This document shows positions 1 to 8,861 of a stretch of 64,000 nt of DNA, one piece after another. Made by a program: the position numbers and the translations under genes. The stretch is from Petrimonas sulfuriphila (lineage in GTDB: Bacteria; Bacteroidota; Bacteroidia; Bacteroidales; Dysgonomonadaceae): NCBI RefSeq assembly GCF_051201015.1, contig NZ_JBPEHI010000001.1; one strand, 5' to 3'. The first letter of the stretch is position 1, and each line of letters opens with the position of its first letter. A model generated the notes under the pieces. It was not told the origin of the DNA. It saw only the letters and a program-made list of their open reading frames with translations, and searched no databases.

Positions 1-493
1 ACTTGCTGTCGGAAACTGAAAAAATCTTTTTTACGTCATCTCTGAATTGAATTTTAGCTACTGATATATAATCTGCAGCATCATATACTTTCTTTATTTT
101 ATTTCTAGTGGCCTTATCTATTCTATAAACATCACTTCCCCATGGAGAAATCATTATTTTTTTTGATTTTAATTTGTATAAAGGAAGTAAAATATAAGAA
201 TGGACAGTGACAAAGTGTATATTTATTACATCGTAATTACCTACTTGTAAAAAAGATAAATAATAATTTAGAAAACTTACTATTGTTCTGATAAATTTTA
301 TCTTCAAAAAAAACTTTGGAAAAAAATTCTTTATATGGAAAGTTCTTTTAAAGAGTTCATATTTTTCGTTTGGGTTTATATTAAATACTTCTATATATAA
401 CTTCCCATCTTTATTAACCTCATTGATATATCTTTCTAATCTTTTTAAATGATTATCAGAAGAATTGCCAATTATTAAAATCTTTGAGCACAT
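1..493 (-). CDS. Glycosyltransferase, N-terminal part (cut by window edge)
   Basis: This reading frame opens with ATG at 493 and runs off the left edge, giving about 164 residues. It starts MCSKILIIGNSSDNHLKRL, a beta-strand and glycine turn as in the N-terminal Rossmann half of GT-B glycosyltransferases, and carries SPWGSDVYR near residue 130, a sequence typical of GT4-type enzymes. It probably adds a sugar to the lipid-linked repeat unit on the cytoplasmic face of the membrane. The start lies 5 bases after the flippase stop, so it is the next gene of the same leftward operon. Base composition is very AT-rich like its neighbours. Donor and acceptor cannot be told, and the catalytic C-terminal half is outside the window. 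Confidence 0.75.
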   Translation of the reverse strand, partial: MCSKILIIGNSSDNHLKRLERYINEVNKDGKLYIEVFNINPNEKYELFKRTFHIKNFFPKFFLKIKFIRTIVSFLNYYLSFLQVGNYDVINIHFVTVHSYILLPLYKLKSKKIMISPWGSDVYRIDKATRNKIKKVYDAADYISVAKIQFRDDVKKIFSVSDSK

Positions 494-498
494 ATTTT

Positions 499-1962
499 TT
501 AACTAAAAAACTTATGACGAAATGTATTAAAAATATCACTTGCTACCTTTACAATGTATGCATTTTTTAATGATAGGTATACAATAACTGAATAACTTAT
601 TAGATAAGCTGAACTTATTATTATTATTGATATCAAAGATGTGGTGTTTTTAAAAATTAAATACATTGGTATGGCTATAGATAATGAAATTAAGAAAGGA
701 ATGAATATTTTTTCAAAATAATGTTTAGCTGAAATTTTTATCATGACAAATATTTGCATGCGCCACATTATTATTGTGTTAATTAATGTAAGAACAAGTA
801 AAAAGGTTACCAAAACCTCTACGTTAAACAAAGAACCTATATAGACTATAATTGAAGTTGATATAATTCTGTAAATTGTCCAATAAAATCCAATATCAGT
901 TCTACCAAGTGCTACCTGAAGACTGCCAATAGGATTAGATGCACTCAGAAGTCCATAGTTTATAGCTAGTATACTAAGTATAAAAGAACCGTTGTTGTAC
1001 TGCTCGCCGTACAAGATTGTAATAATTCCAAAGGAAAAAATAGAAACCAAAATATAAATAGGAAAATTGATAATAGATAAGCTTTCTACGATTTTTAGAT
1101 AAATATTCTGGAGGTATTCTTTCCCAGACTGTAGTTTAGCCAATAACGGAGTTATTACGTTTGTGAAAATGGGATTTACAGTTGCGTAAATTATCATTAC
1201 AATTTTTTTACACAGCGAATATAGACCTACTGTTTCTTTTCCAAATGCAGAACCTATAAAAATAATATCTATTTCTCGGGAAAAATAATCCATAACTGCA
1301 GATCCTAATTGAAATGAACCAATTTTGAGAAATGGATAGGTTTCTTTTAAGTTAAAATGCATTTTAATGTTTTTGTCTACTTTAAGTCCGATAAATAAGT
1401 ATATAATGCTTGATAGAAATGCACTTGATAAAGATGCATATACTAAGCTATATACACCAAATCCGTCAAGAGCTAACATAACAGCTATTACAAGAGATAT
1501 AATTGAGACTGTAATATCTACAAGTGATATGGATTTGAAGCGCATTTCTTTTGATTGTATAATGCGATGTTGACTACCTATGGAAGAAAAGAAAATATTT
1601 AGACTAAGTAACATAATTATATTACTAAGGCTTTGCTCTTTATACAATGATGAAATTAAAGGCGAAATAATAATTAATATCATTGTAAGCAAAATACCTG
1701 TAAAGATGTTCAACCAATAAAGTGAACTATACTCGTTTTTAGATATATTTTGCTTGTGAAGTATTCCGACAGATATTCCCAAATCCACAAATATTTGGGT
1801 AAAGGCTAAAAAAACATTTGCGATTGCAATAATCCCAAAATCGGAAACGGTTAGAATTCGTGCTAAAACTGTTATTTGAATTAAAGAGACTACATTTCTT
1901 ACAATTGAAGAAAGAGAAGTCCATGTAACACCATTAGCAGTTTTTTTTAATAAGGTATTCAT
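499..1962 (-). CDS. Wzx-type polysaccharide flippase (MATE/MOP superfamily)
   Basis: A 487-residue protein made almost wholly of hydrophobic helices, about 12 to 14, starting with the amphipathic opening typical of O-antigen/teichoic-acid flippases (TANGVTWTSLSSIVRNVVSL). Members move undecaprenyl-linked oligosaccharides from the inner to the outer leaflet of the cytoplasmic membrane. The length fits the family. It lies 9 bases after the nucleotidyltransferase gene and 5 before the glycosyltransferase, so it is translated from the same message. AT-rich codon use matches the rest of the 1-5 kb block and contrasts with the genes to its right, as is usual for the variable part of surface-polysaccharide loci. 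The exact substrate cannot be read from sequence. Confidence 0.88.
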   Translation of the reverse strand: MNTLLKKTANGVTWTSLSSIVRNVVSLIQITVLARILTVSDFGIIAIANVFLAFTQIFVDLGISVGILHKQNISKNEYSSLYWLNIFTGILLTMILIIISPLISSLYKEQSLSNIIMLLSLNIFFSSIGSQHRIIQSKEMRFKSISLVDITVSIISLVIAVMLALDGFGVYSLVYASLSSAFLSSIIYLFIGLKVDKNIKMHFNLKETYPFLKIGSFQLGSAVMDYFSREIDIIFIGSAFGKETVGLYSLCKKIVMIIYATVNPIFTNVITPLLAKLQSGKEYLQNIYLKIVESLSIINFPIYILVSIFSFGIITILYGEQYNNGSFILSILAINYGLLSASNPIGSLQVALGRTDIGFYWTIYRIISTSIIVYIGSLFNVEVLVTFLLVLTLINTIIMWRMQIFVMIKISAKHYFEKIFIPFLISLSIAIPMYLIFKNTTSLISIIIISSAYLISYSVIVYLSLKNAYIVKVASDIFNTFRHKFFS

Positions 1963-1971
1963 TAAAAGGAA

Positions 1972-3018
1972 TTAATATTTATTTTTTAAATATTCATCCC
2001 ATTCTCCAATATCTTTCCATGATTTCTCACTCACAGGAAATATACCAATTTTTCCATTACGGTCTTTTATTTTCTCAATTAAGTGTGTTATGTGAAAGAA
2101 TTTGTCTTCAGGAATTTCCTTTATTAGATGCGGTTCAAGAATGTACATACCGCTATTTATTTTAAAAGTTAAATCTGGCTTTTCAATTAGTTCTGTTAAT
2201 TCACCGTTTTCACCTGATTTCAACGTCCCGTAAGGTATATGGTAGGTTTTAAGTGCTGCTACGATAGTAATTTCGTTTTGGGATTTTTTGTGATAATCTA
2301 ATATTTCTGAATAATCTTGTTCTATGACAATATCGCAGTTACTTACAAAGAAAGTTTCATTAATTGTATTTTTCAGTAAAGACAAACTTCCAGCTGTGCC
2401 CATAGGTTTATCTTCCTTGAAATAAGTAAGATTGAAAGGCAATCTTTGTTCAGTAAGATAATATTTGATTAAATCCGCTTTGTAATTTACTGAAATATAA
2501 AATTCGTTGCAACCATGTTGATAGAATCTATCGAATATATGTTCTATGATTGTTTTTTCTCCTATTGGAATCAAAGGTTTGGGAAGAACGTTGGTAAGTG
2601 GTTTGAGCCTGGACCCAATTCCTCCAGCCATAACAACAATAGGTAAATTAAAATTTTTCTTAGGAGGAACTAATGTATCGCCAAAAAGATCTTCCCAAAA
2701 TATGATTTTTACAATTTCGTTATTATTTCCTATGACAGGCATATATTCCGCCCTTATTTGCATCATTTTGTTTTTAATAGATTCAATGCAGTCATTTTCA
2801 TCTGCGAGAATGATATCCTCTCGCATTATTTTTGAAATTGGTGATTGTAAATTTAAATTTTTAATAATGGCACGTTGTATATCTCCGATACTCAATAATC
2901 CTACAAATTTTTCTTTATCAAAAACAAGTAAAAGTTTCTTTCTAGCAACATCCATCTGCTGTAAAGCATTTAATATCGATGTATTTGATGATAATTTGAG
3001 CTTATTATCTACTTCCAT
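1972..3018 (-). CDS. CBS-domain sugar-1-phosphate nucleotidyltransferase (PtmE-like)
   Basis: A 348-residue two-part protein. Residues 1 to about 115 form a CBS pair (KLLLVFDKEKFVGLLSIGDI and a second copy ending YMPVIGNNNEIVKIIF). From about residue 125 comes a sugar-nucleotidyltransferase domain with the signature GGIGSRLKPLTNVLPKPLIP. The same layout is known from Campylobacter PtmE, which makes GDP-glucosamine at the start of the GDP-linked legionaminic acid route; CBS domains normally bind adenine nucleotides and tune activity. The ATG overlaps the end of the acetyltransferase gene by 14 bases. With the dehydratase, aminotransferase and acetyltransferase just upstream this suggests a dedicated amino-sugar pathway. 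Other sugar-1-phosphates and nucleotides remain possible. Confidence 0.8.
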   Translation of the reverse strand: MEVDNKLKLSSNTSILNALQQMDVARKKLLLVFDKEKFVGLLSIGDIQRAIIKNLNLQSPISKIMREDIILADENDCIESIKNKMMQIRAEYMPVIGNNNEIVKIIFWEDLFGDTLVPPKKNFNLPIVVMAGGIGSRLKPLTNVLPKPLIPIGEKTIIEHIFDRFYQHGCNEFYISVNYKADLIKYYLTEQRLPFNLTYFKEDKPMGTAGSLSLLKNTINETFFVSNCDIVIEQDYSEILDYHKKSQNEITIVAALKTYHIPYGTLKSGENGELTELIEKPDLTFKINSGMYILEPHLIKEIPEDKFFHITHLIEKIKDRNGKIGIFPVSEKSWKDIGEWDEYLKNKY

Positions 3019-3631
3019 GTTCTTTTAACTTTTTAGCGGGATTTCCAACAACAACTATATTACTATAAACATCTTTTGTAACTACAGCTCCTGCCCCTAC
3101 TATTGACGAATTTCCTACATTTGTATAAGGTAGGATAGTCGAGTTTGCACCTATGTATGATTTTTCTCCAATTTTTACTTTACCTAAAATAACGCTATTT
3201 GGTGCTATAGTTGTGAAATTTCCTATATTTACATCATGCATAACATTTGCATTAGTATTCAATTTAACAAAATCACCTATTACTGAATTAGATGATAAAT
3301 TTGTTCCATTCTGAATTACACAACCTGTGCCAATGATGGCACTTTTTGATATCTTAGAATCTTTAGCAATCAGAGAAAAAAAATTGAATCCTATTTCTGA
3401 ATATTTTAGGAAGAGTTTCTCCCTTATTGAAGGACTGTCTGGAGTAATAATAATTGGTGTGTTTTTATATTGAAGAAATGCATGAGAGGCCGCTTCATCA
3501 TTGCAGATTATAGGATATCCATAATAATTTTTTTCAGAGATGTTATCAATGATACCGACTATCTTTATGCTGTTTTCTTCACAAAGTTCTATAATTTCAC
3601 AAAATCCACCAACTAGTATTACATTGCCCAT
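3005..3631 (-). CDS. NeuD/PglD-family sugar O/N-acetyltransferase
   Basis: A 208-residue protein with an N-terminal Rossmann-like part (VILVGGFCEIIELCEENSI) and a C-terminal left-handed beta-helix of hexapeptide repeats (IGTGCVIQNGTNLSSNSVIG, then VKIGEKSYIGANSTILPYT). NVMHDVNIG contains the histidine that acts as general base in PglD. Family members transfer acetyl from acetyl-CoA to a 4-amino group of a nucleotide-linked 6-deoxy sugar or to a sialic-acid-like sugar. It starts 3 bases after the aminotransferase stop and overlaps the nucleotidyltransferase by 14 bases, so the three are translationally coupled. The likely substrate is the 4-amino sugar made by the aminotransferase. Whether it is the LegH or the NeuD type needs phylogeny. 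Confidence 0.82.
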   Translation of the reverse strand: MGNVILVGGFCEIIELCEENSIKIVGIIDNISEKNYYGYPIICNDEAASHAFLQYKNTPIIITPDSPSIREKLFLKYSEIGFNFFSLIAKDSKISKSAIIGTGCVIQNGTNLSSNSVIGDFVKLNTNANVMHDVNIGNFTTIAPNSVILGKVKIGEKSYIGANSTILPYTNVGNSSIVGAGAVVTKDVYSNIVVVGNPAKKLKEHGSR

Positions 3632-3634
3632 ATT

Positions 3635-4762
3635 TCAACTAAATTTTTTTATTGTGTTTGTAATGTAATCAATCTCTTCTTCTTTTAAATCTGCAAACAT
3701 GGGTAGAGTTACCTCATTATCACATACATATTCAGTGATAGGCAAATTGGCATTTAATGACCTGTAAATAGAGAATTTATGGATTGCAGGATAATGATTG
3801 CTCGTCTGAATTCCGTTCTCGTGCAGATAAGACCTCAGCGAGTCTCTTTTTTCTTTTGTTGAATCTTTTAAAACAATCGGCATGATGTAATTAGAAACAA
3901 ATTCTTTATTCTCTTTAAATGGGATAATGATTTGTTTAATTTCGGATAACTTTCTTACATAATAATCTCTGACGTTTATTCTTTTTTCTAAATCCGGTTT
4001 TAATTTTTTTAATTGAACTATGCCCATGGATGCCCTTAGATCATCCATCCGAAAGTTATATCCTAATTCAACAACATCGTAGCTGGTTGCATGACCAGTA
4101 GCTCTTTGGTAAGACATCGTGGTCATACCGTGCGATCTCAATAACCGGAGGCGTTTTGCATATTCCTCGTTATTCGTTACAATCATTCCCCCTTCCCCGG
4201 TACTGATATTTTTATTTGAAAAGAAACTAAAGCACCCCACGTCTCCGATCGTTCCCAGTTTTTTCCCTTTATATTCTGATAAAGGACCGTGACATGCGTC
4301 TTCAATAACTTTTAAATTATGTTTTTCAGCTATTCTCTTAATTTCGTCCATCTCACAAGGAAAACCTGCCATATGAACAACTATGATCGCCTTAGTTTTT
4401 GGAGTGATTTTTTTCTTTATATCTGAAGGGTCAATATTCATATTATCAACCCCGGAAATATCACAAAAAACAGGTGTTGCGTTTACGTATCTTATACAAT
4501 TAACAGATGCTGCAAATGTTAAAGATGGACAAAGAACTTCATCACCTTCGCCAATGCCATTTATAATGCAAGCAAGGTGGAGCGCATCAGTACAATTTGA
4601 TAGACTGACAGCATATTTAACATCAAGCATTTTGGCAAAGGTAGTTTCGAGTTCTTCACATTTCGGCCCGGTTGATATCCATTTTGACCGGATGGTTTCT
4701 GTTACTGCTTGAACTTCCTCTTCATCGAAGTTTAATTTGAATAAAGGTATTTTATACTCCAT
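3635..4762 (-). CDS. DegT/DnrJ/EryC1 sugar aminotransferase (LegC-like)
   Basis: A 375-residue PLP enzyme of the sugar aminotransferase family. It begins YKIPLFKLNFDEEEVQAV and carries the family landmarks SNCTDALHLA (phosphate cup), VIEDACHGPLSEYKGKKLG (PLP aspartate and the following loop) and SFFSNKNISTGEGGM, whose lysine should form the internal aldimine. Such enzymes use glutamate to convert a nucleotide-linked 4-keto-6-deoxy sugar to the 4-amino sugar. It follows the LegB-like dehydratase by 8 bases and precedes the acetyltransferase by 3, which is the reaction order expected. The C-4 assignment comes from this context; other keto positions are possible. Confidence 0.85.
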   Translation of the reverse strand: MEYKIPLFKLNFDEEEVQAVTETIRSKWISTGPKCEELETTFAKMLDVKYAVSLSNCTDALHLACIINGIGEGDEVLCPSLTFAASVNCIRYVNATPVFCDISGVDNMNIDPSDIKKKITPKTKAIIVVHMAGFPCEMDEIKRIAEKHNLKVIEDACHGPLSEYKGKKLGTIGDVGCFSFFSNKNISTGEGGMIVTNNEEYAKRLRLLRSHGMTTMSYQRATGHATSYDVVELGYNFRMDDLRASMGIVQLKKLKPDLEKRINVRDYYVRKLSEIKQIIIPFKENKEFVSNYIMPIVLKDSTKEKRDSLRSYLHENGIQTSNHYPAIHKFSIYRSLNANLPITEYVCDNEVTLPMFADLKEEEIDYITNTIKKFS

Positions 4763-4770
4763 GGATTATT

Positions 4771-5748
4771 TTACACGTTATATATATCCGATTTATATTT
4801 TTCAAGATTTTCTTTATCGAGAAACCATTTGACAGTTTCGCTCAGTCCTTCTTCAATAGTGTATGCAGGAGTAAAACCGGTCAGTTCTTTTATTTTACTA
4901 TTATCACCCCATAAACGGAATACCTCTGAATTCTTCGGGCGTAAGCGTTGTTCGTCTTCCATAAACTTCACGTCGGAATCCATGATCTTCGCAATTAATT
5001 CCAACGTATCACGCATGGAAATTTCGTAATTGCTGGCAATGTTTATTTCCTGACCGATAGCTGCATCGCATGCTGCCAATTCAATGAAACCCTTACAGGT
5101 ATCTTTCACATAATTGAAATCGCGTGTGGGCGTGAGGTCTCCCAGCCTGATCTCTTTCTCTCCGTTGGCTATTTGCGTGATAATGGTGGGGATAATTGCA
5201 CGGGCTGACTGGCGAGGCCCGTATGTGTTAAACGGACGGGCAACCACCACTGGAAGCTCAAAAGCATTGTAGAAGCTCATCGCCATGGCATCGGCGCCGA
5301 TTTTTGTTGCCGAGTAAGGCGATTGCGGCTGTTTCGGATGCTTTTCGTCTATAGGAACATACTGTGCGGTACCGTACACTTCCGAAGTAGATGTTACGAT
5401 GATTCGTTCAATCCCGTTTTCTTTTGCTGCCTGGCATATATTCAACGTTCCTTTCACATTCGTGTCAACATAGCTATCAGGTGCTACGTACGAGTAAGGA
5501 ATGGCAATAAGGGCAGCCAGATGAAAAATGGTATCCATGCCCTTCGATATATGCTTGCAAAAATGCGGATCACGTACGTCGCCGGTAACAACTTCCATGT
5601 TCGGGTGGCTCATTCCATCCAGCCATCCCCAATAATTAAACGAATTATAGTAGGATAATGCTCTAACGTTATATCCTTGTTCCAGTAACATTTCCGTGAG
5701 GTGGGATCCTATAAACCCATCGGCACCGGTGACAAGTATTTGTTTCAT
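4771..5748 (-). CDS. legB: NAD-dependent nucleotide-sugar 4,6-dehydratase, LegB-like
   Basis: A 325-residue extended short-chain dehydrogenase. It shows the NAD-binding turn VTGADGFIGSH at residues 6-16, the active-site serine region IIVTSTSEVYG (118-126) and the Tyr-x3-Lys pair in SPYSATK (Y145, K149). The stretch ALSYYNSFNYWGWLD after the first helix is characteristic of the LegB subgroup, which makes 4-keto-6-deoxy-HexNAc for legionaminic-type sugars. It heads the dehydratase-aminotransferase-acetyltransferase-nucleotidyltransferase run, and a candidate -7 element lies 24 bases upstream of the start. Its base composition is intermediate between the AT-rich block to the left and the balanced genes to the right. 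The gene symbol rests on family resemblance only. Confidence 0.82.
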   Translation of the reverse strand: MKQILVTGADGFIGSHLTEMLLEQGYNVRALSYYNSFNYWGWLDGMSHPNMEVVTGDVRDPHFCKHISKGMDTIFHLAALIAIPYSYVAPDSYVDTNVKGTLNICQAAKENGIERIIVTSTSEVYGTAQYVPIDEKHPKQPQSPYSATKIGADAMAMSFYNAFELPVVVARPFNTYGPRQSARAIIPTIITQIANGEKEIRLGDLTPTRDFNYVKDTCKGFIELAACDAAIGQEINIASNYEISMRDTLELIAKIMDSDVKFMEDEQRLRPKNSEVFRLWGDNSKIKELTGFTPAYTIEEGLSETVKWFLDKENLEKYKSDIYNV

Positions 5749-5771
5749 TTCTACGATATTTTTAATAAATG

Positions 5772-5779
5772 CAAAAATA
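5772..5779 (-). promoter_or_regulatory. Candidate -7 promoter element before legB
   Basis: On the minus strand the sequence reads TATTTTTG, a full match to the Bacteroidetes -7 element TAnnTTTG. It is 24 bases upstream of the dehydratase ATG. I do not see a well-placed TTTG -33 element. Confidence 0.45.
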
Positions 5780-5998
5780 CAATTTTAATTGCACAAATAC
5801 TCGTTTTATCCGTGAAAATAAATACATGTAACCACACAATCATGTGAACTTCATTATAGCTGTTGACCTGTCAAAGTTATATATGGTATTATACTGACAA
5901 ACCTGATCTCCATCTAAAATTATTTTTAAACGGAACTCAAGTTATTAAAAAAAACTGTTAAATATCTATGTAGTTGTGGTACTGTTTTTTTAATTTGA

Positions 5999-6214
5999 TT
6001 GCCAATACACGTAAGTATGCAGGATATTGAACAAGGATTAATGCCGAATTTTAACAGTAAAATAATGAAAGAAATACTCCCCTTTGCAGAAGGTTATTAC
6101 AATATGACAGAAGAAAATGATTTATACATTTACAACGACGGTAATCATCTTCAGACATCTTCGGGAGAAAAGGTTACAGAGAAAATAGCTCGTTTTATCA
6201 AAAATCCGGCATAA
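5999..6214 (+). pseudogene. C-terminal remnant of an SGNH/GDSL-type hydrolase
   Basis: A short open frame on the strand opposite to the whole polysaccharide locus. An in-frame stop sits directly before the TTG at 5999; the first ATG is at 6017. The product (about 65-71 residues) contains YIYNDGNHLQTSSGEKVTEK, which resembles the Asp-x-x-His block and following helix that close SGNH-hydrolase domains. Nothing of the N-terminal Gly-Asp-Ser or Asn blocks is present upstream, so I read it as the tail of a deleted gene rather than a working enzyme. An independent small protein cannot be excluded. Confidence 0.45.
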
Positions 6215-6223
6215 GAGAGCTTC

Positions 6224-7522
6224 CTACAACCTTGCATCTACCCATTTTCGATCAATCACTGCCTTTACATCGAATAATACTCCTCCCGATTTATGATGTT
6301 TTTCGAAATTGATTGTCTTAAATTCGTCATGGGCAACAGCCAGAATTATGGCACTGTAGGTTTTTTCTTTGTTGTATTTCGAAGAGAGAGTTATACCGTA
6401 TTCTCCATAAACTTCTTCAGATGATGCCCACGGGTCATGAATCTCTACATTTACTCCAAACTCTTTTAACTCCCTATATATTTCCACCACTTTGGTATTT
6501 CGGATATCGGGGCAATTCTCTTTAAAAGTAATCCCCAGAATCAATACATCTGCCCCTTTTATCAAATGTTCTTTTTGAATCATGAGTTTTATTACCTTGT
6601 CAGCGATAAAATGGGCAATACTGTTATTGACATTCCTACCGGAAAGAATAACTTGAGGTATGTATCCAAGAGATTCGGCCTTTTTGGCCAGATAATAGGG
6701 GTCGACACTAATACAATGGCCTCCCACTAACCCGGGCCTGTATTTTAAAAAGTTCCACTTCGTTCCGGCGGCTTCTAAAACATCATTGGTATCTATACCC
6801 ACTTTGTCGAATATGAGAGATAATTCATTAACAAATGAAATATTGACATCGCGCTGAGCATTTTCGATAATCTTAGAGGCTTCCGCAACTTTTATGCTAG
6901 GCGCTTTGTGAGTACCTGCTGTTATTATGGAAGAATAGAGGTTGTTTACAAAATCTGCAATTTCGGGAGTGGATCCGGAAGTTACTTTCTTAATTTTTGT
7001 AAGTGTATTAACTTTATCTCCTGGGTTGATTCTTTCAGGACTGTAGCCAACGTAGAAATCTTCGTTGAACCTGAATCCGGATTCTTCTTCAATAGCAGGT
7101 ACACAATCTTCTTCTGTGCACCCGGGATACGTCGTTGATTCGTAAATTATAACACTTTTTTTTTCAATTAACCCACCTAACATGCGCGATGCGCTGAGCA
7201 AAGGTCTTAAATCTGGATTATTAAATCGATCAATGGGAGTAGGCACAGTAACAATAAAAACATTGCATGATCTTAATTTATCCGCATTATAAGAAAAAGA
7301 AAGACCAGACGTTTTGCTTATTCCATTTACTTGCATACATTTTTTCAATGTACCCACGTCTACTTCCATGGTATGGTCTTTGCCTTGTTGCAATTCTTCT
7401 ATTCTTTTTTTATTAATATCGAATCCCAATACTTTGTGTTTTTTGGAAAATTCGATAGCTAAAGGCAGTCCTACGTAACCTAATCCAATAATTGCTATTT
7501 TTATTTCTTTATTATTTATCAT
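6224..7522 (-). CDS. UDP-HexNAc 6-dehydrogenase (WbpO/TviB family)
   Basis: A 432-residue nucleotide-sugar dehydrogenase with all three domains. The N-terminal NAD fold has IIGLGYVGLPLA (residues 11-22), the middle has YESTTYPGCTEEDC, and the catalytic cysteine is C270 in GGHCISVDPYYLA. The C-terminal domain carries ILGITFKENCPDIRNTK. The family oxidises UDP-GlcNAc or UDP-GalNAc twice at C-6 to the uronic acid, giving an acidic sugar for capsule or O-antigen. The length and the GITFKENCPDIRNTK block point to the WbpO/TviB group rather than UDP-glucose dehydrogenase. It lies 155 bases downstream of the wzz-like gene in the same direction. Substrate choice between GlcNAc and GalNAc is not decidable here. 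Confidence 0.87.
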   Translation of the reverse strand: MINNKEIKIAIIGLGYVGLPLAIEFSKKHKVLGFDINKKRIEELQQGKDHTMEVDVGTLKKCMQVNGISKTSGLSFSYNADKLRSCNVFIVTVPTPIDRFNNPDLRPLLSASRMLGGLIEKKSVIIYESTTYPGCTEEDCVPAIEEESGFRFNEDFYVGYSPERINPGDKVNTLTKIKKVTSGSTPEIADFVNNLYSSIITAGTHKAPSIKVAEASKIIENAQRDVNISFVNELSLIFDKVGIDTNDVLEAAGTKWNFLKYRPGLVGGHCISVDPYYLAKKAESLGYIPQVILSGRNVNNSIAHFIADKVIKLMIQKEHLIKGADVLILGITFKENCPDIRNTKVVEIYRELKEFGVNVEIHDPWASSEEVYGEYGITLSSKYNKEKTYSAIILAVAHDEFKTINFEKHHKSGGVLFDVKAVIDRKWVDARL

Positions 7523-7677
7523 TAAAAAAACCTTTAAATTTATTTATTCAATATTAAGCAAGAGTCGTCCTTGTATTAAAAGATTGTTGAGTTTTTATAA
7601 ATTTGTCCTAATTGTCCTATCGAAAAAACTACAATGATGAATTAAAGAAATCCGAAAGAAGTGTTATTTAAATCTTG

Positions 7678-8847
7678 TTATGCTTTGCTTTCATTGTTAT
7701 TTTTATCCGTAAGGTAATTAATTTTTAACTCTTTAAGGAAAGGGTTAGTAAATGTCCAAACAAATGCAATAATCAAGCCAATAAAAATGTTAATTAAAAT
7801 AATTTTTCCCCTTTGTGGAGAACTCTTCTGTAACGGCACCATCACTGGATTTAATTTAGTTAATACTGGCTTTTCCTCTTTCAGGTTCAATAAAGTTTGT
7901 TCTCTTTGCCTTGCTAATTCATTATAAATGGTAAAGGCAATATCATACTCACTTCTCAAGCGCGTCTCTGTTGCTCTGCTAGTTGCTGTTATTAGTCCTC
8001 TGTTTGTATCCTGAAAAGCAGCGAGGTTGGCTTGTTTTTGTAAAAAATCCTTTCGAGCTTCCTCATAACTTTGCTCAACAAAAGCCAGGTTCTCCTGTAC
8101 TTTTTCCGTCTTGTAATTCACCACGTATTTGCCGAGCGACTTATATAATTGTTCGCTTACCTGAGCAGCAGCCAGTGGCTCGGGGAAAGTATACCCCAAT
8201 TTGATAATCCCTTCTTTTGCGTTGTATTCGTACTGAATGGAACTTTTTATGGTATTGAACACTGCCTGTTCTTGCTGAGTAATCTGTACAATACCTGTGC
8301 TATCAAGTGTTGTTTCTTTATTAATATGTGTTTCTTGTGGATCCTTCGATGCCCGAAAAGCCGATACAAGGGTCCCTGGTAATCCGATGGTGTACTTTTT
8401 TACAACTTCTAAGACATTGGTTTCTTTATATTTTTTATGGGTATAATATTCATACAGCGTTATTTCTTTATCGTTAGATTTTTCAACTACAATAGGTGTT
8501 TTCATGATTTCCTGTACAAAAGGCAGGCTGTTAAGTATTTGAGGATAAATTGCCGTGGAAATACTCCCTTCTGTCATAACTGCAGTCCCCATATTTACAC
8601 CAACAATAGAGGCGAGACTTCCCAAGTTTCCCATCGAGTTTTGTCTGTTACTTTGCGGAAGAATGACACTCTCTGCGGTATATTTCACTGGCGAAGTTAA
8701 AGCAATAAAAATCCCCAACAACAAAAACACTCCGGTTACCATTAATATGAACTTGCGTTTTTTCCAGAGATGAATGATGATGTCTTTTAAATCGATCTCA
8801 TCCGTAGCTTTATTTGAGAGGGTTTGTGAAATTATTTTTTCTTCCAT
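7678..8847 (-). CDS. Wzz-type chain-length regulator (polysaccharide co-polymerase)
   Basis: A 389-residue protein with the Wzz layout: a short cytoplasmic tail, a first membrane helix (FILMVTGVFLLLGIFIALTS, about residues 33-52), a long periplasmic part with a coiled-coil (FVEQSYEEARKDFLQKQANL), and a second helix near the C-terminus (IILINIFIGLIIAFVWTF) preceded by a proline-rich stretch. No tyrosine-kinase domain follows. Such proteins form inner-membrane rings that set polymer length and contact the outer-membrane exporter. It starts 14 bases after the export gene stops, so the two are co-expressed, and it is the boundary between the export module and the sugar-specific genes. Confidence 0.87.
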   Translation of the reverse strand: MEEKIISQTLSNKATDEIDLKDIIIHLWKKRKFILMVTGVFLLLGIFIALTSPVKYTAESVILPQSNRQNSMGNLGSLASIVGVNMGTAVMTEGSISTAIYPQILNSLPFVQEIMKTPIVVEKSNDKEITLYEYYTHKKYKETNVLEVVKKYTIGLPGTLVSAFRASKDPQETHINKETTLDSTGIVQITQQEQAVFNTIKSSIQYEYNAKEGIIKLGYTFPEPLAAAQVSEQLYKSLGKYVVNYKTEKVQENLAFVEQSYEEARKDFLQKQANLAAFQDTNRGLITATSRATETRLRSEYDIAFTIYNELARQREQTLLNLKEEKPVLTKLNPVMVPLQKSSPQRGKIILINIFIGLIIAFVWTFTNPFLKELKINYLTDKNNNESKA

Positions 8848-8861
8848 AAATAAATCTTACG

